Positions 10,914 to 21,504 of a stretch of DNA of 64,000 nt are shown here, piece by piece. The first letter of the stretch is position 1; each line of letters starts with the position of its first letter. Both the position numbers and the translations under genes were made by a program. The DNA is taken from NCBI RefSeq assembly GCF_000143415.4, contig NW_003314360.1, positions 430,682 through 494,681 on the forward strand, written 5' to 3'. This DNA is from Selaginella moellendorffii. Lineage: Eukaryota; Streptophyta; Lycopodiopsida; Selaginellales; Selaginellaceae. The notes beneath the pieces were generated by a model, which saw only the letters and a program-made list of their open reading frames with translations, was not told where the DNA came from and did no database searches.

Positions 10914-13562
10914 ATGGTGCGAGAGCAGTCTCATGGGAAGCGGCCAAGGGCGGATGGGGAGGAATTGGAATCAGATATCAGGGCTGGGAAGCGGCAAAGG
11001 GCGGATGGGCCTGAGCGATCGATTCAGCAGCAGATTGAGGAAGTGGAATCGGAGATCAGGGCCGTGCAACAAGCGATTGAGCAGGTTGAGCAGAAGGTGG
11101 ATTCCACGCAGGGTGAGCTTCAGAAGCACTGGATGGATGAGAAGAAGCAGCTCCGTGATGAGAAGAAGCAGCTCCGTGAGAAGGAGAAGCAGCTCCGTCA
11201 GCAGCTCATTCCCTCTAGTGGAGTTGTTTGGTCAAACGCCCGTGATCGGATTGCCAAGCTGAAGGAGCTCTTTGGACCTCGTCTTAAGCATGCCCGCACG
11301 TACAGAAAATGCCTTGAAAGGGATTCATTATCTTCTTTGCCAACTGGCTTGTCTCTGAAGGACATCGGGCAGCAGTTTCCCATTGTTGGACGAGAGAATA
11401 CTGTGTATGCTTTGCTCAGGGGTAACTGGCTGTTGTACAAGCAATTCATGAGCAGTCAACACACAGACTGGGATGTTTAGGCGCCTCCACCATATAATGG
11501 GTGTGGTTGGATTCCCGGGTGCGGGAAAAACATCCCTTGGCAAGGCACTCCCACAAATACTCATTGAGATGAGAAGGCAACGGAGTGATCCAGGGCTAAG
11601 GATTCAAGAACTTGCCTCGATTTTCGATACATCAACCGATGAGGTGCGACCGTGGGAGGCCATGATGAGCACCGTTGAACATCTCGACGTGCTCATGTAC
11701 CATGATTTTATTTCAACTTTTCATGGCGAGGCCGGGCTGGGTGATGCTCAGGTTTTGGCCCTGAGGACTTTGCATGCAGCTGTTTCTAGAGCAGATGGCC
11801 AAGATAACATCAGAAAAGATACTGGGACTTGGACGCGCTTTCCTTACCAAGAGCTTGTCGCTGTTGTTGATGCCGAAGCACCTGATTTGAAGAAGTTCCT
11901 CCTGTTTGATGACGTGATAGCTTTGTTGCGAGAAGTCTGCGAGCTCGGAGACCAAAACATTTACCTGTCGTTCTTCTTTGATGAGATTGGGAGGAACAAC
12001 GTCCTTGTTCAGAAACTGTTTCGGGAGTTCATAGTTTGGAAGCACAGGAACGCGGGTGGCAAAACGTTTGTCACTATGCTCGGAGCGACCAACCTTTTCA
12101 CAGCGGCATCTTTGAGAGAGAGCGGTGACACTGGATCATCTAAAGTGATTTATATTCCTGTCAACCCTCTCAGCAGCAGCGATCGGGAGAAGCTGGTGTT
12201 GCAAGTCTTTAACAAGGTGCTGAGGACTTCAAACCGTGAAGAACTTCACGCTTTAAATGATGGCATGCGGCTGTTGTGCAAGCTGAGCGGAGGGAATCCG
12301 AGGTTGATTACCTTCATGGTTCAGGCTTTGGCTTCAGATGACCCAGACATGGCCCTTGACATTGACAACCTTGCGCTGAGAATTCAGGAGCCCTTCCTGA
12401 GAGACAAAGTAAGGCGGATTCTGGATCGTGTGTGGAGCCTATGCACAAGATTCGAGTATTACAATGGCTTTGCCGGGGATGAGAGATTTCCTTATCTCTT
12501 ACGAGCAATTCAAGCATCGATGCTTCGTGAGCATGTCTCAAGGAAGGAACCGGTTCTGCTGCAGGCCTTTCCAAGAGAGAATGTTTTGACATGGGAAGCT
12601 CTGGAGAGTTGTGGAGTATGGCTGTGGTGGACGTTCCCAATCTTGACGAAGAAAAGGCTCTGGTGGAGTTTTCACCTGTGTTACTGCATAAGCTAACACT
12701 CCAGCGGGAGGACCTTTTTGGCTCTACAACTTTTGATTTGACAACAATGTCAACGGATGATTGGAAGCAGAAGGAAGACAACGATTTGTTGTCTCTGATC
12801 TTCAGCATCTACATTCATAAGGTATGTGAATTCTACGTTCATAGTCTTTCATAGTCTCGGTTACTAACATGTTGTTATTTGCAGTTACTATCGGGGGGTT
12901 CAGACACCTTCATGCTGGCGGATGTGTTGCCTTGCGATTGGTACATCCCTGACAATCTGAAGAACCGAAAGTTCAGGTTCCCCACTTTTCCAGTTTCAAT
13001 CAAGCAACTGAGTCCAGGTATGTTCTTGTTTTTAGTTTTTTGGTTTCGGATCAAACACAGTAGTCCAGGCTCAAAAAAGGAGGTTCAAAGGTCAGGGACT
13101 TGGGCCATCTGTGGACCTCGGAACAGCGGGGCTGATACCTTCCTGATACTCAAGGAAGTAAAAGACATGGATTTGGAGCCTTTTCTTTTGTACATCCAAA
13201 GCAAGTGCTCTGGAGACCCTCTTAAGCCAGCCATTGCGGATTGGTCGGAAGTCGTTCGAAATCTTAAGAGTGACGTCCGAAGACTGATTGCTATCAAGAA
13301 CAATGAGCAGCCTGGCGATGAAAGTAAGTCCATACGTTATACGTTTTTCGTTTATTTTTAATTTTTGTTTTTTGTAGAGTATGCTCGAACGAACTTTGGA
13401 TACGTATTTTTCTCGGACAAGGACAATTCATCAGCTCTCTCATATCAAAAGTCTAATCCGATGGATATATACGCCTCGAGTGTTATTATCGGCTCCAATT
13501 TTGGTATGATCGAGCAGATTGCAGCTGTAAGGCATACCGAAAAGCGTCCGAGAAAGATGTGA
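10914..13562 (+). pseudogene. NTPase-nuclease gene copy with a 1-bp deletion, arm 2
   Basis: Its exons are 10914..11404, 11481..12821, 12885..13017, 13069..13323 and 13378..13562. It has the same structure and predicted protein as the arm 1 copy except between 12618 and 12619, where one base is missing. The frame then shifts inside the C-terminal part of the NTPase domain and meets a stop at 12694-12696, leaving roughly 550 residues: Walker A, Walker B and the GGNPRL segment, but no nuclease-like region. Exons 3-5 remain intact and out of frame. If real, this is a very recent loss or a haplotype variant; it could also be a sequencing error. The two intronic substitutions at 13369 and 13372 lie just before the last 3' splice site. 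Confidence 0.75.
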
Positions 13563-14097
13563 TCACCAGTATTTAGTGGTAAAGGAGGCTTTCCAGGTGC
13601 GATTCAAGACTTTGATACAAAGCGAGTCTTACGATTCTGGTTTTCCTTTGGTAGGTGACTGGATTCTCTATCGGTGACAGTAAGGGAAACGGCATAGATA
13701 ATGTGTTGACGACGTTGAGCGCACAACAATCCATATTTAAGTTTATTTAAGAAATTTAGTTTAAAAAGTCATAATTATTATTATTTCAGTTATTTTAAAT
13801 TCATGTATAGTTATATATAGTAAATCCATATATTCAGAGACTACCTCATATATTTAGCCTGTCTCTCTTAAAACGTTTCCTTCTCTTCTGTTTGATTATT
13901 TACAAGCAGTACTTTCATTTGATTCCACGGATGTAACAAAGTTTCCCTTTTGACTGTTGAATTTTTGTATGTATTATTATTTAATTATATGATCACTTTA
14001 CCCCGGGTTCGAATCGGTGTGTGAACACTGTCAATACTGTTAAGATACAGAGCAAGGTTGAAAAACTACAATGTCGTTCCTGCTCCATGCAAAACAG

Positions 14098-14726
14098 TCA
14101 AGAGCGACTCTCCTCCTCCAGCTTCGCAACATACGCCTTGAGCGGTGAGCAGCAGATTCGTGGCCGGAGCCTGAAGCACCCCCACCACTCTAGCCGACGG
14201 CGCCTTGAGAGCCCCCAGCAGCTTCCAATACACGTCCGCCCGGCTCGGCATCGTCTCCAGCTGGTTGAACGGTGCGTAAAACTTCCCCTCAAACACAGCC
14301 CCCGTGAAGTCACTGTCCTCCAGCTTCAGCTCCTTCTGAAACGCTCTGTAAGGCTTGAGCGCCACCGGGATCTCCTCCGTGTGCACAAACAGCCACACGT
14401 TCATCCCTTTGAGACAAGGCTTGAGAGCCTCCCACTTGGTGCCTTCAATCGCCTTACCCACCAGTGTGTTCTTGGCCACCATCAGCTTCGTCTTCTCCGG
14501 CAGGCTCCGACGCAGGTTCTGCATCTGCTGCACCGTCAGGTTCTTGTACTGAACCCCTGCAACCAGGTAGCAATCCTCCAGCTGCTGCTTCACCTTCTCC
14601 ACAGTCTCCTCCTTCTTCCGAATCCGGGGCCTCCCCCGCCGGCTGCACCCCTCGCTGTACTCACCGAGCTCCACAGCTCACCTGTCGATGAACAAGACGC
14701 CCCAAAACCTAGCGCAACCATGCCCA
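14098..14726 (-). pseudogene. Ribosomal protein L10 copy, frame-disrupted, arm 2
   Basis: This is the mirror copy of the L10 gene at 170-798, with the same predicted translation in all three frames. The extra base before the LKAYVAK tail falls near 14143, and the N-terminal frame change is also present. Because both lesions occur in both arms, they predate the inverted duplication or are systematic. A working plastid L10 gene would be expected elsewhere in the genome. Confidence 0.75.
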
Positions 14727-14896
14727 TTCTGCTCAATCTAGGCCCCTGCTACAAAATCCAGAGATTGGAAACGAAAGACAATTAGAGATAAGACTTCATG
14801 CTTTGCTTTTGAGCCTCGCAGAGGCAGTGCAGAGGATCTTCAGTTTACAATGCTATCCCTCTGGGTGGGGGGGTTTAAATAAGTCTCAGCCCTCTC

Positions 14897-15911
14897 ATGT
14901 GCAGGAAATTGAAGGCTATTCTTGTAAAAGTGAGACGATTAGTAGTCTCATATTTTAATAATTATAATTAGCTGTCTAATATTAATTACCAATTACTCAT
15001 CATTTACTAATTATGATTAACAATAACTTTACTCTTAATAATAAGCGAAAAATACTTTCCATTTCAAAATGTCTTTATAACAGAACTACATGTTTATTAG
15101 AATCTAATTGAGAAGTTGTGAACTTTCGTTCATTGCTTTATCCAGCGACAAATGCCATGGAGACATTCTCAGTTGACGTTTATGACATCTATTCACAACA
15201 CAGTTGTAAACATCAAGTGAGATTGTTTCCCGGATTTTTGTTGCTAGAGAAAGCACTGAATCATGAAGGCCGCAACTGCTCAATTAAACTCTAGCCTTTA
15301 CTCCATATATAAACAACAACTCATGTCACAAACAAACATGTAATGGGTAATACAACCCTAGCATGACAGGTAAGGCGGCATCCGGGGGCAGCGCGTTCGG
15401 GGGAGCCAGATCTGCGGCGGTAAGGCGCAGGGGAGGTTCCAGCTGAACAGCAACAGGGGTTTGCCTCGCTCCCGACATGGCGATGGAGTCGGCGATGGCG
15501 CGGCAACGGCTGGGGGCTCCTGAATGGGCTTTGGGATCCCTCGGCAGTAGACCTAGTCCTCTCAGAAGTAGACCTAGTCTTCTCTCCTCGCCCCTCGTCC
15601 AGTTCTGGGTCTCAGGGTTTCCACCGGGATTAGGCGCCGTGCGAGGCCGCGCCCTCACTCCTTCTGCAAGCGCCCATCTGCCCTTGGGTCGGTGTCCAGA
15701 AAGCCTGCTCCGAGGCGCTGAGCGCTGGACCAGACCGGAGCTTTGAGGACGCGGAAGATTCGGGCTTGTTGAAAAGCCCCCTCCTTTCAGGGCTAACTCT
15801 CCGCTCTGGTAGCTATGGGAAGCTCCTGCTTATCCTCCACCGTCAGATCCTCTTGATCTAGCGGCCCACAACGCTCAAACACTGAGCGCAAAAAATTCTA
15901 AGTCCCAGCAC
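14897..15911. other. Intergenic DNA beyond the palindrome
   Basis: The first 430 bp are AT-rich with nothing recognisable. From about 15326 the sequence is GC-rich with short overlapping frames on both strands and no family match. The end (about 15838-15911) joins the dispersed repeat family also seen at 6585 and 7655. Confidence 0.5.
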
Positions 15912-16668
15912 TTGGATTTTTTGTTTCTTGTGGCTATGGAGGAGGGAGAAATCCTATGCAATCGCCACCCAGGCCAGCCCCTGCCACTGGAACAGAGCAG
16001 CGAGCCCTCTTGCCTTAATGCTCTCCAGGACCTGGCCCAGCGCAGCAGCCACCGTCACCTTTGTGCTTGGCTCTGCTCTGCGGTCTGTCCGATTCAGGCC
16101 CACCATGTCCCACTGACAGCAGCAGCCAGTGTCCATGATGCCACACTCAACAGTCCCCACAGACTCGACAAGTGCCTCGACACAACCAACAAATCGCCCT
16201 TCCATCTACGGAGGTACATAGATTATGGAGTGAGCACTTGGACAGGTACACAAGCAAGCCTCAATCGATGGCTCCGAGGATATGGCACGTTATGTCCCTT
16301 GATCAAGATCATCCCGGTGATCTCGCTCGAGGAGTTGGATTTCCTCAATATCCATTTCTTCAAAGGCCCTCACCTTGAAGAAACAGGCTGCCTTGACTCG
16401 TCCATGTTCCAGAAGCCCCTCAATGCCTACCAGTACCTCCCCTGGCCGTTGGTTCACCCATGGCACTAGAAAGTGGCATTCATCCGCAGTGAGCTCCGGA
16501 GATACCTCCTCTGCGAGAGCACGGCCGATGGATTCTATGCAATGCGCACGTGGTTCTACCACTGCCTCCGTGCCTGGGGATACTCAATGTCATTCCTCCA
16601 AACTGCTTCTCCTGCATTTCCCACGACCAGTGACATCAAGCTCTCCTCGCACGTTTGTGCTGCACTAG
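15912..16668 (+). pseudogene. Reverse transcriptase remnant, Penelope-like (Coprina-type) candidate
   Basis: The first frame (15912-16469) reads a degenerate RT palm: LRRYIDYGVSTW at the catalytic position, where the usual Y-x-DD has become YIDY, then IKIIPVISLEELDFLNI and GCLDSSMFQKPLNAYQYLPW. A TAG stop at 16467-16469 interrupts it. The same frame continues at once with VAFIRSELRRYLL...FYHCLRAWGYSMSFL. The block pattern (FQKPLNxYxYLP, then xxFIxxELRRY, then RxRGY) is one I associate with endonuclease-deficient Penelope-like elements and related RTs of fungi and lower plants. No GIY-YIG endonuclease is visible. The element is dead: a catalytic residue is lost and a stop is present. Confidence 0.6.
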
Positions 16669-16939
16669 TGGCGTTTGTCAACAGGCCCCCCTCGCCTTTA
16701 AGCTGCCCTACACATTTCAAGGTTTGGGGGACATCCTAAACCCTAAACAGGTGATGGATGAAGCTCCCGCAGATGCACTCCCTTGAGTGATCACGTGCTG
16801 GAGATGTCTCCCGAACCCCATTCGTTCCTGGTCAGGGCTAAACTCGCTTTGCAAGCTTAGTCACGTCTTCTATTGCGCTTTGCAAGAGACAGAAGGATAC
16901 ATTTGCATCCTTTTCCGTGTAACCGCTGACCTTCAGTGT

Positions 16940-17420
16940 CTGGCCGATGGACTCTAGGTATGTCCCAGTCACCTCAGGCCGTTCCCCACCGGTCAACGAC
17001 CGGTCAACGCTCAGTCTACTGTCAAAACCGGAATATTTCCGAATATTCCCTGACAGTCAGATGGTTGACCGAGTCAACAAGGCCTACACCATTTGATTTT
17101 GCACCTCTCTCCAAGGGTGACTACGTTGGTCTCATCTCCTTACGATGAACACCACACCTTGGAAACTTTGTGAATCTTATAATGGTGCCATCGACGTGAT
17201 GTCAACATGTCAACGTCACGTTGCAGGCAAAGGGACCTTGGGTACGTACCAGTCACGTTCGAGTCAACGCACGGTCAACGAAACGTCAACGGTCAGAATG
17301 GAATGTTCCTGAATATTCCCTGACAGTCTTTTGTTGACCGGGTTTAGGGTTTAGGGATCAACGGTCAACGACAGAATATTCCCTGCAACGTTTTTCGTCT
17401 CCAGGTATGTACAAATGACA
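16940..17420. repeat. Tandem degenerate repeat (about 290 bp period) rich in GTCAAC/GTTGAC
   Basis: Two diverged copies (about 16950-17080 and 17238-17345) and a partial third share the order cagtcac, ggtcaacg (once or more), gaatattccctgacagtc, gttgacc. About eleven GTCAAC or GTTGAC words occur within 400 bp. A two-unit telomere-type run (tttagggtttaggg) lies at about 17342-17356. No open frame of interest. Confidence 0.6.
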
Positions 17421-17466
17421 CAAGCATTGTGGACGTAATGCATGCATCATATCATGCCGCGTTTAA

Positions 17467-17910
17467 AAGTTATCTTGTGTCAAAGGTACATCACCTGCCG
17501 GACGAACGCTTACTGTCTTCGGCAATCCGCCGAAGTCATTCTCCGTGACTACCACTGCTGCTGAGTAATGCACTCCAACTTGCTACGTTCGCACCTTCGC
17601 GAGCTAATGCTGCCACACCACCTCACATGGCCGCCACACGGACTCGCACCAAGTAAGAGAGCCAGAATATAAGTAGAGTCGACACCGAGCTAGGGTTAAG
17701 GTAAACGCTAGACGACTACACCCGGCTGATGAGTCCCAAAAAGGATGAAACTTGTTTTGGGTTGTCTCTTGTCCTCTCCCTCGCTCACGAATGAATGAAA
17801 ATTCATTCCCTTGCCTCCTCTACTTGCTCTTGATCATGCTGTCTCAACAACGGCACACGGAGAATGAGGATTGCACAAAGTGGTGCCGTGATCTTGCCGG
17901 ATTGCGCCGG
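17467..17910 (+). mobile_element. LTR-like arm with hammerhead-like core, plus orientation
   Basis: It is about 90 percent identical (by eye) to the reverse complement of 19221-19662. Read on this strand it runs from about TGTGTCAAAGG to ATTGCACA, then a primer-binding-site-like TGGTGCCGTGAT at 17881, the layout of an LTR followed by a PBS. It carries a hammerhead-like core at 17726-17751. No coding capacity. Confidence 0.6.
17726..17751 (+). ncRNA. Hammerhead ribozyme-like core
   Basis: CTGATGAG, a stem-loop of the form TCC-CAAAAA-GGA, then TGAAAC matches the conserved core and stem II of hammerhead ribozymes, like those in plant retrozyme LTRs. The pair closing stem II next to GAAA would be G-T instead of the usual G-C. 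I could not find convincing stems I and III with an NUH cleavage site nearby, so activity is doubtful. Confidence 0.45.
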
Positions 17911-19122
17911 AATTAAAAAAAAAAACCCTAATGTTGGACTATTTTTGGGGAGGCAGTGGTGGAAGGCGCCCAGTACCATGGCTGCTGTGATCGGAGGCAC
18001 AGCCAGAGGTAGAAGAGTGCTTAGAGGAGAGCGTGCAATTTCCCCACACTTGCTACCGTCAACGGGGGCATCTGCCGTGAGATCCAGGGAAGCTTCGTTC
18101 CCCTATTTTTGCTTTTGCTGTGTACTCACTCTCATGTCAATAGCATGGAGAACAGCTGCAAGGGAGTCACAGCATCCACGCCCATCAATCTAAGCTCCCA
18201 TGGTTGTGGAGTGTGAGGTAGGGGCCTCAGCATTCGGCTCCCACGAAAAGGACTGTTACAAGGTCGGGGGTCTGGAACATGCACGGCAGCAAGCCAGGAT
18301 GGGAAAGGGCCCTCTGTATCTATGGCCAGAACACTGCTGTGCAAGGCAGCAAGTGAGCCACGCAAAGCAGCAGCCCAACAGGATAAGAACCGTGGGATAG
18401 AAGTGGTGGACGTTTCTAGGTTGGGAGATGGCCAGGTCCTGGAAAAAGCTGGAAGTGTAAGCCATGCTAGAGGCAAAGTGTCCACTGAGAGTGGAGAAGA
18501 GGACGAAGCTACCTCCCCTCACCCACTTGCTTGGTCATTGGCTGGAGTGCAAGAACTTCGTGAGAGTCTTAGGCCAGTCACAAGTCAGGAAGGCTTGCAG
18601 GGAATCATCCCAAGCACTTTTGCAGCTGAGGAGGTTCACAAGGATGGATGTCTCATAGAAGTGCAGGAGCGGTGCACCAGGGTCAGGTCAGGAGTCACCA
18701 CTAGAGCAGCAGCACGTGCAGCAGCAGCAGAGCTAGGGCATGGGACAGGAGAACTCAAGTCTGCCCCACCTAGAACGACCAAAAACAGAGAGGAATAGGG
18801 CCCTAGTGTGGATGCACTTATGTCCTACAGGATCAACATGGAGGCCTCACTAGAAGGTGAGTTCACAATCCTTCACTTAGAGACACAATCAAGCCAGGAG
18901 CTCTCCAGGGAGACTGACTGTTCAGCCGTGGCCTCAGGGTTGAACAAGGAACAGCCACTCTGGACACTAAAGTTTGCCCATAGATGCTTGTTGGACTTGA
19001 TGAACAAGCCCAAAGCTTCACTTCCATCTTCACCAGCTTGTTCCTGAAGTGTGAGGTCCTGATCCAGCTCACAGCCCCTAGTGGTGAGGGTCTACACTGA
19101 CTCAAGACAGGTTGGAGACAGC
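17911..19122. other. DNA between the inverted LTR-like arms; one unsupported 158-aa frame
   Basis: An ATG frame on the plus strand (18322-18798) reads 158 residues rich in Ser, Glu and Ala with no recognisable domain. It could be an element-encoded protein or chance. Nothing else is seen. Confidence 0.3.
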
Positions 19123-19203
19123 TAGGTTTAGGGTTTAGGGTTTAGGCGCATTTAGGGTTTAGGCTTTAGGGTTTAGGATTTAGGTGCATTTAGGCATTTA
19201 GGT
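19123..19203 (+). repeat. Interstitial telomere-type repeats (TTTAGGG variants)
   Basis: About nine perfect or near-perfect copies of the plant telomere repeat TTTAGGG lie within 80 bp, mixed with variants such as tttaggc, tttagga and tttaggt. Shorter telomere-like words occur near 16735 and 17342. Confidence 0.85.
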
Positions 19204-19220
19204 CAAAGACACCCCGTGCT

Positions 19221-19662
19221 GCTGCAATCCAGCAAAATCACAGTGCCACTTTGTGCAATCCACATTCTCTATGTGTCGTTGTCAAGACAGCGTGATCGAG
19301 AGCAAGTAGAGGAGGCAAGGGAATGAATTTTCATTCATTCGTGAGCAAGGGAGAGGACAAGAGACAACCCGAGACCAGTTTCATCCTTTTTGGGACTCAT
19401 CAGCCGGGTGTAGTCGTCTAGTGTCTACCCTAACCCTAGCTCGGCATCAACTCTACTTATGTCTGGCTCTCTTACTTGGTGTGAGTCCATGTGGCGGCCA
19501 TGCAAAGTGGTGTGGCAGTGTTGACTCGCGAGGATGCGAACATAGCAAAGCTGGAGTTGGTTACTCAGCAGCAGTGGTAGTCACGGAGAATGACTTCGGC
19601 AAATTGCCGAAGACAGTAAGCATTCGTCCGACAGGTGATGTACCTTTGACGCAAGATAACTT
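19221..19662 (-). mobile_element. LTR-like arm with hammerhead-like core, minus orientation
   Basis: This is the inverted partner of 17467-17910. The two arms face each other, each with its PBS-like word pointing inward, so they are not the two LTRs of one normal element. Possible origins are an inverted duplication of a non-autonomous element or two separate insertions. Confidence 0.6.
19378..19403 (-). ncRNA. Hammerhead ribozyme-like core, second copy
   Basis: Same core on the minus strand (CTGATGAG at 19403-19396, GAAAC at 19382-19378) with an identical stem II and loop. The core is unchanged while flanking DNA of the two arms differs at roughly one base in ten. The stretch is short, so this is suggestive only. 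Confidence 0.45.
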
Positions 19663-19689
19663 ATAATTTTGTACAAAAGACTCCTTGTT

Positions 19690-20100
19690 TAAGTTCCGTT
19701 GAAGCTAACTTCTTCAATACATGTCTAATGTCTTTTCCCTGTGTCTATTTCTTTTTGGTCCTGATTAGTATTTCTTCCTCTTCATCATCCGAGTCATCAT
19801 TAACATGAGAAGATTCACCTTTAGTGAACTGCTTATGTTTTAAGATTCCTTGAGACAGTGAATCAACACTTTCTTCATCTGGTGTATTAGCCAATGTGAT
19901 CATGTTACAATAGGCTTCTCATAATCCTTGTATATAAGACAAACTCTTGCCTTTGTCGGTGATGAGATCTTTACATTTCTTTGCATGTAATTTGAATCGT
20001 CTAGTATAGTCTTGAATTCCTTCCTTTGGTCGCTGTTTTATATTCTTAATGTGCTTATAATGCTCCTTTGGTGTTCCTCCAGCTGGGAATTGTTCTTTGA
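19690..20100 (-). pseudogene. LTR-retrotransposon Gag fragment
   Basis: The minus strand reads EQFPAGGTPKEHYKHIKNI, then RPKEGIQDYTRRFKLHAKKC and DLITDKGKSLSYIQG, followed by a TGA and EAYCNMITLANTPDEESVD in the same frame. The DYTRRFKLHAKKC segment is typical of retrotransposon Gag. It lies downstream, in transcription sense, of the PBS near 22566 and is probably gag of that element, cut off by the LTR-like unit at 19662. One in-frame stop makes it non-functional. Confidence 0.65.
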
Positions 20101-21504
20101 CACCAGTGCACCAACATGTATTTAAAACATGCTATAGGTCACAGCTTAGGAACTTAGTTCCTCCGCACTGCCAAGTCCTCTCGCTTGGCAAGTCGGTGAT
20201 CATACATGGACTCCTCCATGCTCGGCCCCATGGGCCACCCTTTTTGAAGTTAGCACCTTCAACTAGGGGATTTGTTCCCTTGACTTGCCAATCTCGCTTA
20301 GCAAGTCATTCGGCCAACGTAACATGGTTCATGCATAAGTGTGAAAGTCCTTAACCATCGACTTTCGTTCAAAGCCCTCTCTTTGAACACTCGGGAACTA
20401 CTTCCCCAACCTTGATAGCTTCGCCTCATAGCCAGCTTCAAGACCACGCTTCTGCTGCACCATTTTAATTTCGCGCACTCTATGAACCATTTACACTTAG
20501 CTTTCTAGGTACTTATCTACCTAGAATTGTCTTCGGGAACCTTCAAGGAACTCTGTTCCTTAGCTTGCTAAGGTTTCTCCTTTGCAAGCTCCCTACCCAC
20601 CATATGGTCTAACATGGATAATTCCACATTTTAGACTCTCCATGGCACCCTGGTCGGTAGTAACAACGTGCTTGAGCACCCACTTGATTCTCCACCCCTA
20701 ACTTACATAACAACCTTTGGTCATGCCTGTCAATTCCTATAATTTGGTTCTATCTTTTTACTACTTGCCTTTTGACCCCATACATTTCCTTCGGTCATTC
20801 TCCTCCAGACTAAGAAGATAGCTTTGCACTTTTTATCATGCCTTAGCAAGTGTTCATAAGGATGAACCTATCTAACAGCCTAGAGAGTGGTTCCTCAATT
20901 TGGGTTTGCTTACTTTGTAATCCCACACATTGGGCTTACCATTGCTATTTAAGGGCATTTGTATGTCTATCACTAACCTTGCCAAAATCCCTTTTTGGCT
21001 TTGTCCAATTTGGGTAGACGGACTTTTCCCGTCTCCACAACCTTGGACATTTAGATAACACTTTTTATCCATCATTCGTTAAAGACTTAGTCCCTTGGGC
21101 CTTATCTATTGCCCTATACTAAACACCACCTCTTGATGTTCTAGAGTGTTTAGGTGTCCCAATGATGGCCTCTTTGACAATGAGCATTTCTTTTTATGAC
21201 ATTGACTCACTATTTCGCAATATAAACAATTTATCCCCGATAAAGGTATATCTAACTTCTTTATGCTATTAAGAAGTTTTGGGTAGTTACCTTCTACCTA
21301 TTTAACCAATTACCTTGCACCTCTTGCTTAGTTGCCTTATAGTTGTCATGTTTTACAACTCATTGCTAGTGCTTCCACACCTTTATCATTATCCGGGTCA
21401 CCACACTCTACCACATGCCTTCTAACTTAGCCTATTCCATTCCCATTTCCATTGGGATTCCCTTGGAAGGGGTTCTCATAAACTCGCCAACTTAACCTCA
21501 AGGC
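20101..21504. mobile_element. Non-coding interior (leader) of the minus-strand LTR element
   Basis: About 1.4 kb lies between the Gag fragment and the tandem units. It is rich in CTT/ACC words with many stops in all frames. I see no gene and treat it as element leader by position. Confidence 0.4.

Larger units (their letters stand above)
7958..14896 (-). repeat. Right arm of the giant inverted repeat
   Basis: This is the mirror copy of 1-6939. It has T at 13369 and 13372, inside the last intron of the NTPase gene, where the left arm would give C on the same strand. It also lacks one base at 12618/12619, which breaks the NTPase reading frame. Homology continues to 14896, exactly matching window base 1, so the palindrome could be longer than can be seen. 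Confidence 0.97.

Noticed and set aside
11403-11480. A 59-bp intron (GTAACT...TTTAG) in the NTPase gene
   Set aside because: Size and ends are good, but the join runs into TAA within five codons; a donor at 11405 gives a 76-bp intron that keeps the frame, so I used that.
15326-15746. Overlapping 60-110 residue frames after the palindrome
   Set aside because: Pro/Arg/Ser-rich on both strands, with no domain and no splice pattern.
17641-17770. A complete, foldable hammerhead ribozyme
   Set aside because: Core and stem II are clear, but trial pairing of stems I and III around GTC, GTA and CTA sites gave only two to five weak pairs, so only the core is annotated.
18322-18798. 158-aa protein gene between the inverted arms
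   Set aside because: No domain, biased composition, and position inside element DNA; left as an unsupported frame.
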